NCBI GenBank assembly: GCA_946800325.1
Contig: OX326959.1
Coordinates: forward strand, 49,978,784-50,042,783
Reading direction: 5' to 3'
Length of the DNA: 64,000 bases
DNA from: Luzula sylvatica
Lineage: Eukaryota; Streptophyta; Magnoliopsida; Poales; Juncaceae
The translations under genes were made by a program, and so were the position numbers. Shown in pieces: positions 51,068-62,488 of the stretch (the stretch's first letter is position 1; each line of letters starts with the position of its first letter). The notes beneath the pieces were generated by a model. The model had not been told where the DNA came from. It did no database searches and saw only the letters and a program-made list of their open reading frames with translations.

Positions 51068-52597
51068 TGTTGGTTAATTATAACCTAGAGGGGGGTGAAT
51101 AGGTAAACCTAGTGTGCAATTTTCGCGCTACGGTATACAAATTCTAAATTAATGCGGAATCTAAAATGATATGAATTGAAATATGCAAATACCGAACAAA
51201 TTGAACACAAGATGTTTGATGACGGAATTCGGTAGGTGGTTGCTTTGTAGTTTTAACTCGCCGTCTACTTGCTCAATCGACCGATTCGATTGAATACAAG
51301 TACCTACGTCTCAGGGGATGCCTTGCGCCTTTTCGGATTTCGATTGAATTCCCGAATCACTCGTACAAGATTGTGCTTAGATCGATTTACACGTATGTCT
51401 ATCGATCTATATCGGGCTTTACAATCTTTGCACTAGCCTATTACAAATATCTAATATGAACTAAACGTGATCGGTCACGCAAATTGGGAATCGTATTTGA
51501 TGGAGGAAAGAGGAATCTAATAATCTCTAAGAATGTTTCAGAAGATTTAAGCTCAAAGTATTTGGCAAGGTTTTTCTCTTTTGAATGTGAAAGTATGAGG
51601 GTTGAAGTGGAAGAGAGAATGAGGGAAATGTTCTATTTATAGAATACATAGATCATTTCCTTACCTTGATTTTTCTGCACAGTCTGTCACAACGGACGTG
51701 AGGTCCGTTACAGCGGACCAAAAGTCAAACTAGTCGTTACGGTCAATATATTCTTATTTTTACATAGTTCGTTACAACGGACAGAGGTCCGTTACAACGG
51801 ACATCAGTATTAAGAAGCTCGTTGTAACGGATAATAAATCCGTTACAACGGACATCATCTATGTGACTTCACTTCAGGTTGGTTGTATATTCCGTTATAA
51901 CGAAAAATATTCCGTTACAACGGTCTGAGCCTGTCCGTTACAACGTATTGGTGAATCCGTTACAACGAACATGGAGAGGAAATGAGGTATACTGAAGTGA
52001 GTTTATGTCCGTTAGAACGGACATTTTGTCCGTTGTAACGGACATAGATCTGTGACTTTTATTCGAGTTGGCATTAATCAGCATTGTAACGGTGATTCTT
52101 CCGTTACTACGCTTTGTGGGTGTCCGTTACAACGGACTGGTGAATCCGTTGTAACGGACTATACTGTGTTTTTCATTCTTGAATATGACGAGTATGCCCG
52201 TTACAACGGACAAGGAGTTCCGTTATAACGTACTTCCTACTGTCAGCATTATTTTTTATTTCATCATTTTGATGGATTTCGAATATATTTTTTTGACTTA
52301 TTTTGAGCTTAATAATTCATAAACAAGTTTAGGGATGCCTATAAGTTGTTTTGGTGATTTGTTTGATATCCCAACTTGCGGAATCTTCGATGTCTTGATT
52401 CCGTGTTTCTTCGAAGTCTTGATTGTTGTATGTCTTCGCGATTCTTCGATGTCTTGATCCTTGGTGTCTTCACTAATCTTGACTTATATTTGTATCGCAT
52501 TTTGTACCTATATCTCCTACACGTTGTACTCAATAGAATTGTTAGTAATATCGATATTGTTTTGAGATAATCAAACAACCGAAAATTTGAACCAACA
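51068..52597 (-). mobile_element. Solo LTR, copia-like, 1530 bp
   Basis: Terminal inverted repeats TGTTGGTT and AACCAACA and perfect 5-bp duplications TGTTT at 51063-51067 and 52598-52602 define the ends. A TATA box (CTATAAATAG, minus strand, near 51633-51643) sets the orientation. The subterminal phrase CCTAGAGGGGGGTGAATAGG is frequent in plant LTR elements. No internal domain remains, so it arose by LTR-LTR recombination. Confidence 0.92.
51670..52235. repeat. TCCGTTACAACGGAC reiterated motif within the solo LTR
   Basis: TCCGTTACAACGGAC and variants, including the sense-flipped GTCCGTTGTAACGGAC, recur about fifteen to twenty times at irregular spacing. Each is a near-perfect palindrome around GTTACAAC/GTTGTAAC. 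Confidence 0.9.
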
Positions 52598-52602
52598 TGT
52601 TT

Positions 52603-52970
52603 TTCAAGGTTAATAAAACATTTATATTTGATAGGTGAAGTCTTCTCTTTCCGTGATTTTTTGGGACAAAAGTAATATCATAGTTTTTGAGCAAAAGCAT
52701 ACTCATAACGTACTTAGTATGTTAGGTATTTATTTTAAAAGAAAATATTAGTTTTGTCAAATATTAGTAATAATGCTTAAAAGCCAATTGTGTATATATG
52801 TATTTTTTATACTGTTTTTTTCTTACATAATTGTCTTCGCCTATCTAAAGCTAGAGGAAAACAATTTGTTGGAACTATGTTAAAATAGTAAATTCATAGA
52901 AAAATCAAATGAACATATTTGATGAATTTTAAAATTTCAGTTTAATAATAATAATAAATTTTTTTGAATG

Positions 52971-53049
<79 letters not shown>

Positions 53050-53889
53050 TGTGTTCTATAATATTATACATTAGTTTGTTGGTGTTTTATATGAACTCTT
53101 CATATTTTCTTTGTATTTCTACTTGTTCTTATAATATAATGTGAAAATGGTAAATATTTGAATAGAAGAACCTGACAAACGATAATAATTAATACATGTG
53201 AAGTGTCATTCTCGAAATGCTCGAAGTTTGTATATAATAATAAATAATAATAAATACATAGATATCTATAAATAGATCATAACCATAAAAATCAATGAAT
53301 ATATCAATAATTTTAATTTTATTACAAGTAAATTGCTCCAACATGTGTAAAATAAGGGTTATTTTTGTTAAATCACAAGTATTATTGTAACTGCAAAAAA
53401 AAATACTTTTATTTGTGATAGGAGGAATTGTAGCATCAATCATAGATCATAATCAAGTTTATAATGATTATGATCACCTACATTGATTAGTTTTTTTTTC
53501 ACAGGAAAATTTTGCATATTTTTCTTATATTTGGCAGGTTCTTGAAAGTGTAACAAAAATGTAAAAAACATTTTTTTATGAAACACGTAATTTTCAGAAG
53601 TGAGACACTCTGAAATTTCTCTAGAAAAAAAAAACAGCAAAAAAAATACACATACTCATACTTTTTTAGAAAACAGGAACTCTCGCATTAATATGTATGT
53701 TTGATGAATGGTCATGCATGATCTTTAATGGCAAAGAAAACGAAAAGATTGTTTGACAAAACCAAGTAAACGACCCCTCGTAAGTCCAATACATGAAACC
53801 AATTTATAAATCCAATTTGCTTCATCTCTCTCATTCCGACTCCTACATTTCTTATTTTGAGATAGATTTTCTTTAAGCATCCAAAATCA
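52603..53889. other. Intergenic region upstream of Hsp70 C
   Basis: AT-rich DNA with a compound (AAT)n/(ATT)n microsatellite (52965-53047). The last 150 bp before the ATG share words with the copy A and B leaders (AAGTAAACG, TTGCTTCATCTCT), but similarity does not extend further upstream. No gene. Confidence 0.6.
52965..53047. repeat. (AAT)n-(ATT)n inverted microsatellite
   Basis: About ten AAT units followed by about twenty ATT units; the two halves could form a hairpin. Confidence 0.93.
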
Positions 53890-56497
53890 ATGGCATCCTC
53901 CTCCCAAAAAAGCGGACCGGCCATCGGGATTGATCTCGGAACGACATACTCGTGCATCGGTGTATGGCAGCATAATCGTGTCGAGATCATCGCTAATGAT
54001 CAGGGAAACCGCACGACTCCTTCTTGCGTTGCCTTCACAGACACGCAAAGACTTATAGGTGACTCCGCGAAGAACCAGATCGACACTAATCCGACCAACA
54101 CTATATTCGGTATGCCATGTCATTTTTTTCAAAAAAAAAAAATATGATTTTGGTTCAATTAGTTAAGCAAAAAAATAGCTAACAACCTGCTCGGAACGGG
54201 TTAATAAATAATTATGGTATTCTTGAATTATTATTATTATTATTAAGTGTTTTTATCGGTGATCATAAAAAATGCATCATGAAATTGCAGTATTTTTATC
54301 ATTTTATTAAAGTTGATGATTATTTATCCATTATTTGTGTCTATTTATCATTAATATTTAATAATCCAGATTATTACTAGATTTTGTATGAAGTAAACAA
54401 ATGTTGGTTCCACCTGTTCCGCAGGGAATGAACTAAAATATAATGAAAGAAAAATACTTTAAATTTCATGGTTAGATATTTCTGGAAATTAATTATTTAT
54501 TTATTTAGATAAAAAGTTAAATGTATTCTTTGTCATTTTTTTCTTGCAAAAATGAAAATAAAATCTAGGTTTTATCTGAGATGCTTTGAAAACCAATAAT
54601 GGATAAATATGCCTATTGATCAACCACACAAATAATGAATATCATTTATTTAGATCCAAATGCACTTCTATAACATCTAAAATCCAAACTAATATAATGC
54701 TCATGCTTAAATGGATTAAATATAGACCATTTAAACAAAGATACATATTGAATGTCAATCAATTGATTAATAATACCATTTTAATTTAGAAGGTTAACAA
54801 ATAAAACTTGGAATATCAATCAATTTCTTACATTCCTTTATTTATTTTTACCCACTGTAACAGCTACGAAACGTTTGATTGGTCGACGTTTCACTGATTC
54901 CTCGGTTCAGAATGACATTAAGCTATGGCCCTTCAATGTTGTTGCCGGACCGAACGACAAACCCATGATCACTGTGAAATACAAGGGCGAGGAAAAACAA
55001 TTTTATCCAGAGCAGATATCCTCGATGGTTCTATTGAAGATGAAGGAGATAGCCGAGGCCTATCTCGATTGTCCTGTCAAGAATGCAGTGGTGACCGTGC
55101 CTGCTTATTTCGGCGATGCTCAGCGTCGTGCCACTAAGGATGCCGGTGCAATTGCTGGCTTGAATGTTATGCGCATTATGGATGAACCCACGGCTGCCGC
55201 AGTTGCGTATGGTTTTGATAAATTAATCGAGAATTGTAATGAGAAGAAAGTCCTAATCTTCGACCTTGGCGGTGGAACCTTCGATGTGTCGCTGCTGACA
55301 ATAAAAAATGGCGTGTTCACCGTAAAAGCCACTGCCGGTGACACCCATCTCGGTGGTGAGGATTTTGATGATCGTATTGTGGACCATTTCGTCGCGGAGT
55401 TTAAGAGAAAGCACAATAAGGACATCAGTGGGAACTCGAAGGCTTTAAGGAGGTTGAGGACTGCTTGTGAACGGGCTAAAAGATATCTCTCATTTTCTGT
55501 GCAGACAATAGTCGAGGTCGATAACCTCTACGAGGGCATTGATTTACGTTCTTCTATTAGCCGTGCTCGATTTGAAGAGCTCAATTTGGATCTCTTCAAA
55601 AATTGTGTCAGTTCAGTCGAGAAGTGTTTATTAGATGCTAAGATAGAAAAAAATAGCATCGACGTCATAGTACTTGTTGGTGGCTCTACAAGGATTCCCA
55701 AGGTACAACAACTCGTGCAGAACTATTTCGACGGCAAGGAGCCATCCCTGGGAATCAATCCAGATGAGGCAGTGGCTTTTGGTGCTACGGTCCAGGCTGC
55801 AAAACTAACCGGCCAAGGTAGCAGGGAGGTCCAAGATTTGGTCCTCCTTGATGTTACTCCTCTTTCCCTAGGTCTTGGTGCTTATGGTGGTACGACCGAT
55901 GTAGTGGTACCGAGGAACACCACAATACCGACAAAAAAAGTGTGGGAGGGTACCACAGTCAAAGACAACCAAACTAGTATGAGAATCGAAGTTCTTGAGG
56001 GTGAGAGGGTAGAATGTAAGTACAACTATCTCCTTGGAGAGTTTGTGCTTCGTGGTATTCATCCAGCTCCTCGTGGCAGGGCACATGTAGACGTGTATTT
56101 CGAGATCGATGCTAATGGTATCCTCGAGGTCACAGCACAGGACAAATTTACTGGCAACAAAAATCAACTAGTCATTACAAGTGGCGAAATCAGAACCACT
56201 GAAGAAATGGAGAAAATGATAAAGGATACCGAGACTTACAGAGTCGAGGACGAGCTGTTCAAGAGGAAGCATACAGCATGGAGCTCATTAGAGAGTTATG
56301 CTTATAAAATGAGGAACAAACTGCGAGATCCTAACATTATCAATAAGCTATCATTCACAAAGAAGACTCGAATAGAGGATGCCATAGAAGATGCAATAAG
56401 CTGGGCAGAGTGCCACCAGCGCGAGCTTCCCGAAATAAGTGAATCCGAGGCCAAGTTGAATGAGCTGAAGGGGACATGCCGTCCTATCATGAATTGA
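53890..56497 (+). CDS. Cytosolic-type Hsp70, copy C (no EEVD tail)
   Basis: Two exons, 53890-54109 and 54864-56497, with the intron at the same codon as in copies A and B; 617 residues. ATPase motifs are intact: [37 protein letters not shown] and linker [13 protein letters not shown]. The substrate-binding half is the most diverged of the three (for example [20 protein letters not shown]). The protein ends [13 protein letters not shown], without the Gly-rich tail and EEVD of standard cytosolic Hsc70. It lies about 12.5 kb from copy B with a NUP98-like and a PPR gene in between, and its intron (754 bp) is much shorter than those of A and B. It is probably the older duplicate and, with A, one of two copies that look functional. 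Confidence 0.9.
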
Positions 56498-57179
56498 GTT
56501 GCAATTAAATTATTTAAGAAGGCTTAAGAATGTTGGTTGTTATAATCTTTTGTTGGCTACTTTATTAGTTGGCTGTTGTTGAATGTTATATTAATGTTAT
56601 TTGTTTTGAACTTTGTTTATTACGAGTAATTTTGCGAGTTTCGAGTTTGCATGGCTCAGTTCGACATGCTTAGAATAGTTTTTTTTACGATATTGGATTT
56701 TGCTTTGTTTCTATTGTAATAATAAATAAGCAAGTTTTAGACCACAAGATTGTAGAATAGTACAAATGCTCTGAAAAATTAACCGTGCCTCCCGATTAGA
56801 TCGTCATTCGTCAAGCATTGTGAGAGGTTGATGTGAAGCTCTATTCTGGGTGGAGTCCAAAATCCAAGTAACCGATGAATATATACAATTTTACTATATT
56901 GTATGCATTGTCCTGCAAATATATAGTTTATCATGTCTATATATCGTTTTATTAACGTTTTATATCATCACATTATCACATTATCACATATGCCAGCAAA
57001 ATTTATAAACAGAAACCTAAAAAAGAAACCGATGATAAGTCTAAGTGAGCGTAGACATCAAAAAGATGCTTTGATCAAAAGAAATCAATCCGAAAAGTCC
57101 ATACAACAGCAAATACAAACAAACCTAAAAACATGAAAAATTATTCGTACCGTTTAATAATTCTACTTTTTTTATTTCT
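56498..57179. other. Convergent spacer between Hsp70 C and NPL4
   Basis: AT-rich, contains both 3' untranslated regions. Nothing else seen. Confidence 0.6.
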
Positions 57180-58820
57180 TCAAGAACTATCGGCCAAGGA
57201 TTCGATAAGAAGCACGTAACCCTCCGGCACGGTTCCTTGATTCTTCACGCATTCGGCCAAAGCCGGCACGTCAGAATTCACGTCCAAAAACCTCGCGAGC
57301 ATGAGTAGAAGGTGAAAGTCTGATATCCGCTTCACAAATGTAAGATGCTTCGTTTTATCTAAACTGCCCTTTAATGCTCCGAGCGTAACGGAGGTTATTC
57401 TGTTCTCGATTGGAAATGTACACTGAAGCGGGCCCTGTACGCAAACATAAGAAATATCATCAATACCCCTCCTCTTGTTTTTTATATTTTTGATATTTTT
57501 TAAGTTTACCTGGTGATCGGAAATCTTGACAGGGACCAAAAGGAAGTCGGTATCGACCTCGTGAATGTCTTTACCGCCCACAACCACCTCTTTTTTGGTC
57601 TTCAAAACCCTTGGATCGTCTTTCTCTTCGAACTCGGTTTGAAACACGCCGTCCTTGAATAACTTCACACACGTGTCGCTCATTTGGAACGCCTCGAAAT
57701 GCACGTCAGAGCTGCCCTCTTCGTCCACCTCTAGTTTGACGACAGCTGTCACCCACTCCTTCGCCTCTCCCTCCGCCTAAAATTAGGGCAAATTAGGAAA
57801 GGAAGGGTATACACGATATTTCTTATGTTTTAGGTACCTGCAATTCAACAGCTTGGGCGACTTCTCGGGCAGACAAAGTATACTCGCCAGTCTCGCTTTT
57901 CTTCCTGCCAACAGCCTGAGTGAAAATAAACCCGACCCGTCTCATACCCAACCCGATAGCGATTGCATCCACTAGCTTCTCTTCTTCGGGGTCTCTTAAC
58001 AGAGCCAACACGTCTTCGGTGCCTTGCTGAGGTGGCTCATAGATGAACTGGATCGAGACTGACGAGTCTGAGTTTATTTCCCCGTATAGGAATGCTCCTC
58101 GCTTGATCGAGAAAGCTAGGGTTTCGGAGACGTACAGCTGGAATGCATTTGCCGAGTCCCTGTCGAATGATGCTGATATACAGTGCGGGTTTTCCTGTTT
58201 TCGCATAAAAGGGGTTAAAGTATATATCTTTCGTGAGATTTGAGTTTTCTATTATCGATCTAACAGGGGAAATGCAGAAATTTCATGGGGAAATCAAAAT
58301 TAGAGAGGATTGAGTCACAATTTCAGCTTTAAGGGGTAAAATTGACCAAAATTAAGTGGGTAATATGCAAAAGATCTTTCTTTCCATATGTACCAAATCT
58401 TATTTTTTTCAATGATTCATGGAATAAAGTCCTGAATACCTGTCTTGTGATTCGGATTTGGCGGGCAATCAGATCATCAATAGTCATCGTGTTCTTGCCA
58501 AAAGATCCAGCAGGAGCAAACACGTTACGTGGCGGCCGTGGCGGACCCGAGTGACGGGGTTCAGAGTAAGCAAGGTAAACGATTGACCCGTGTGACAGTC
58601 CGAGAGAATGTAAACGCTTTGATGAATCAGACAGAATTTGAACAGACGGATTGGGAGAACTGGAGAGTAGAAGTTTTGGGTCGAGCGAAAGCGTCTGGGA
58701 AGAGGAAGGAACGCCGAGCTGTGACTCGATTGAAGAACGGACGGTGGCAATGGTGGCGGAGGATGGGTCCGGGATGTTTACCCTCTCAAACCCATCCCTG
58801 CTACGGACGCGTAGAATCAT
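57180..58820 (-). CDS. NPL4: NPL4-like protein, CDC48 cofactor
   Basis: Four exons on the minus strand: 58820-58440, 58194-57838, 57776-57510 and 57434-57180, all in phase 0, giving 419 residues, close to Arabidopsis NPL4-like proteins (about 413). NPL4 with UFD1 recruits the CDC48/p97 ATPase to ubiquitinated substrates for proteasomal degradation. Residues 1-85 form a ubiquitin-like domain (MILRVRSRDGFERVNIPDPS, HSLGLSHGSIVYLAYSE). After a linker comes the NPL4 (MPN-like) domain: ISASFDRDSANAFQLYVSE, AFLYGEINSDSSVSIQFIYE, YEPPQQGTEDVLALL, AIGLGMRRVGFIFTQAVGR and FQMSDTCVKLFKDGVFQTEF. The N-terminal zinc finger of animal and yeast Npl4 is absent, as in other plant homologues. The ATG at 58820 is preferred over upstream non-ATG extensions. 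A (GA)n tract lies in the leader or promoter. Confidence 0.92.
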
Positions 58821-58850
58821 GGTCACTGTGCTGCTGTGCGAATACCCGTA

Positions 58851-58891
<41 letters not shown>

Positions 58892-59073
58892 ATGCGTGGA
58901 GAAGAAGCAGAGGGGAGAAATGGAGGAATTTTGCCGTGTGTTTTCCTTCCTGTCAAGCTATGAATATATTTTCCTTTAGGATAGGTAAGAATTTACCCTT
59001 TATGCAATCTCGTTTTCTATGGAATATCTAAAAGTAATAAATTATTTGTATCATTTCTATGTGGTAAAAAATA
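58821..59073. promoter_or_regulatory. NPL4 promoter side with (GA)n tract
   Basis: A GA repeat at 58856-58888 (CT on the gene's own strand) lies about 35 bp upstream of the NPL4 ATG, a position typical of plant pyrimidine-rich leaders. No clear TATA box. Confidence 0.5.
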
Positions 59074-59950
59074 GGGAAATTTTCAAAAAACCTCCTATCT
59101 TTTTTGGATATTCTAAAAAACCCCTATTTTTTTGGAAACTCCAAAAAAACCCCTCTACCAAACTTTTATTTTCAAATACCGCCTTATGGGGTTAAAATTA
59201 ACTATGGATGGTGTTAAATATTTTTGTATGACCAAAATACCCTTCATTTTACATATTTAGTAATTAAAATAATGTTTTTGTTATTTGTATTAATTTTAAA
59301 AAAAGTCCTAATTTTTTTTTTGCTTATAATAATTTTTAAAAAATAATTGTCATATGTTATATGTATATAATTTTAATATTTCATACATTACATATATTTG
59401 ACTTTCATAACTTTTTATTGAAAAAGTAACATAAAATAATAATAATATGAACAACAATATTAAAAGAACACCTTGCAAATATTTAAAAAATAAAATATCA
59501 TGAATCTATTAAAAGCATACATAAAAGAAGAACGAAAATAAAATTAAAATAGATGTTCAAAGAAATATTTTTCTTTCAGTATATTTTCAAGTTGTTTATT
59601 TTATTATTATCTGATGTTAGTTTTTCATGAATAATAAATGAAATATTAAAATTATACAAACACAACATTTAATAATTTTATTTTTGTGAAATCATTATAT
59701 GTTAAAAATTATTTATGAATTTTTTTTAAAACTAATAAAATTAATGAAAAAATAACAAAAAATATACATATGAAAATAGAAGGGTATTTTGGTCAATTTT
59801 TTTTTTAACACCATCCTTGGTTAGTTTTAACCCCTATAGGGGGGTATTTGCAAATAAAAATTATGTAGAGGGGGTTTTTTGGAGTTTCCAAAAAGATAGG
59901 GGGTTTTTTAGAATATCCAAAAAAGATAGGGGTTTTTTTGAAAATTTCCC
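59074..59950. mobile_element. MULE-like foldback element, 877 bp
   Basis: Long inverted repeats: the left arm begins GGGAAATTTTCAAAAAACCT and runs about 150 bp to TTAACTATGGATGGTGTTAA; the right arm is the complement. Perfect 9-bp duplications TAAAAAATA flank it at 59065-59073 and 59951-59959. Long terminal repeats with a 9-bp duplication fit the Mutator superfamily. The middle is AT-rich and non-coding, so it is non-autonomous. The left flank is about 250 bp from the NPL4 start. Confidence 0.9.
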
Positions 59951-59959
59951 TAAAAAATA

Positions 59960-60640
59960 TGTGGAAATAAAATCTGAAAATTTTTAATATATAACATTAA
60001 TAAATTAATATATAATATTAAGAAACATATATCAAATATTACTAGTGATTTAAAATATATAATTTTAAAAAATTATGAAATATATTGACATGAATTTTTT
60101 ATTTATTTGAGTTTTAACTTTTATGTTATCATATTTATAATATATTTTTTTTAGGTTAAAGTTATGAAGATAATTATGTAAGAAAATACAATATAAAAAT
60201 AAATATAATTATCAAAGTTATAAAGATAATTATTTGAGTTTTAAATTTCCAGAAAAACAAATTATATCATCAAATTGGAAAGGAAGCTATTGAGCTTTTC
60301 CAACATGATATGTAGAGAAATATGAAATTTGAAAACATGAACATTACATATATCATTAAGAAAAAATTGAACCATTCTTTAAAATTTATTTTCTAATTGT
60401 TCAATTCCTAAAACTCGTAGGCTTCGTTTGGATGGAGGATAGGGTGGGTATAAATTATTTGAGGGATAATGAGTTATCTCTATTTATACCTAAATTTTGG
60501 AATGGTGTTTGGTAAGATTGTGTGGATAAATTTTGGGATAGTATTGATTTTAAAATAGAATATTTTGAAATGACCAAAATATCCTTTTCTTATAAATTTC
60601 AAATTAATATGTTAAAAAGATAAATATTCCCTTAAAACAT
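59960..60640. other. AT-rich spacer
   Basis: No gene. At 60420-60560 a phrase TAGGCTTCGTTTGGATGGAG occurs, of the kind found at ends of dispersed plant repeats, followed by GGGTATAAATTATTTGAGGG and its imperfect complement, suggesting a small inverted-repeat remnant. Confidence 0.5.
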
Positions 60641-61467
60641 AAATTAATATTATATTATATTATATTATATTATATTACATCATATTATATTATATTATAT
60701 TAAAGTATATTATATTATATTATATTATTATATATTATGTTATGTTACATTATATTATATTATATTATACTTAATTACGTTACATTATATTTCATATTGA
60801 TTATATTAAATATATTATATTATATTATATTATATTATATTATATAATATAATATTATATTATATTACATTATATTATATTACATAATATTGCATAATAT
60901 TAAATTATAAAAAATTATAATTGTATTATATTATATTATATTATATTATAATGTATTATATTATGATGTATTATATTATATATTATTATATTATAATATA
61001 ATATAATATAATGTATTATATTATATTATATTATAATGTATTATATTATAAATGTATTATATTATATTATATTATATTATAATTGTATTATATTATATTA
61101 TATTATATTATATTATAATGTATTATATTATAATATAATATAATGTATTATATTATATTATATTATATTATATTATATTATAATGTAACATAATATATTA
61201 TATTATATTATATTATATTATATTATAATGTAATATATTATATTATATTATATTATATCATATCATATTGGTTTGTATTATATTGTATTATATTATAATA
61301 TAATATAGTGTATTATATTATATTATATTATATTATATTATATTATATTGTATTATATTATATTATAATGTATTATATTATATTGTATTATATTATATTA
61401 TAATGTATTATATTATATTATATTATATTATATTATATTATAATATATTATAGTGTATTATATTATA
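60641..61467. repeat. Long (TATTA)n pentanucleotide satellite
   Basis: About 830 bp of TATAT/TTATA pentamers with scattered substitutions (TATAATGTAT, TATTGTAT). Regular larger blocks (ATGTATTATATTATATTATA) suggest secondary amplification. It ends exactly where the LTR at 61468 begins. Confidence 0.95.
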
Positions 61468-62477
61468 TGTTGGGGAATATCCCCGGCCCCGGGCCCGCGC
61501 AGCGGATATGTAGGCCCGGTCCGGTTCCCCGATTCCCGAGATCACGCCACGACTTCGAGGGTACGATGCAAATAGAAGGTTAGATCTTTACCGGTGCAAA
61601 ATTGATTGCACACGAAGGGTTGATCGCTGCCTTCTTTCTCCTGTCACGTTGGTGACAATACGCGCGTCCCACACCACGCGTCTTTCACCGCTCGTTGACT
61701 TCGCCGATTCGCTTGATTTCGTCTCCTACTCAATCTACTCGTCCGAATCGATCACAATCGTGAGAGCCTCAGTTGTTGCTCCTCTACGTGTATCCACCTT
61801 GAATCGCAAGACTTCGGTCACGGATGCACCTGCCTAGACGATGCACCGGTGAACTTGCTTAATCGAATTGATTCTCTAAACCGTAAAACACCTTTTCACG
61901 GTTTCTCTCTTTTACACCTTTTCACTCTCTAGAAATTTGTCTCACAATTTTCTGGATAATTCTGAATGAATTGCTTCTGAATTCCTTAGTGAAGATGAGA
62001 GAGAAAATCATATTTATACCTAATAGGATAAGGATTAGCCAAAAGGCATGTATATCCAATATACACCCTTTCACACAGAAAACTGTATGAACCTGTTCAG
62101 TATTCTGTCCAGACGAAATTGATAAATTTCTCTGACAGAAAATCAACCAACACGAAAGTTGTAGATAATCTTATTATCTACACAACCCAATTTGGCCCAT
62201 CCCAATTAGAGTTCGTATGCAAAAGTTATGACTGTTTTACTAACTGTATGTCATACTGTTGCACCCTTTCGGTATTTCACAGAAACGACACTTATACTTC
62301 GTTCATATGAAATATATTTCTACATGAAGGTTATAGATAATCTAATTATCTATCTTATCCAATTTGAACCATTCAAATCGGATTTTCCTACTGAAAGATA
62401 TGGCTACGAATGTACGACTACATTCGTTTATCCTTGTGTACACTTTTACGGTTGATCCTGAAACTGTATTTCCTTCA
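61468..62477 (-). mobile_element. 3' LTR of a minus-strand LTR retrotransposon
   Basis: On the plus strand it starts TGTTGGGGAATATCC and ends TATTTCCTTCA, directly followed by GTCTCCCACTC, which on the minus strand is a polypurine tract (GAGTGGGAGAC) abutting TG. A TATA box (GGTATAAATATG) on the minus strand near 62008-62020 agrees with this orientation. The sequence is related to the solo LTR at 23597-24734. The LTR is inserted in the pentanucleotide satellite; its other LTR would be beyond the window. Confidence 0.82.
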
Positions 62478-62488
62478 GTCTCCCACTC
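62478..62488 (-). other. Polypurine tract of the retrotransposon
   Basis: GAGTGGGAGAC on the minus strand, immediately upstream of the LTR; a primer site for second-strand DNA synthesis. Confidence 0.75.
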
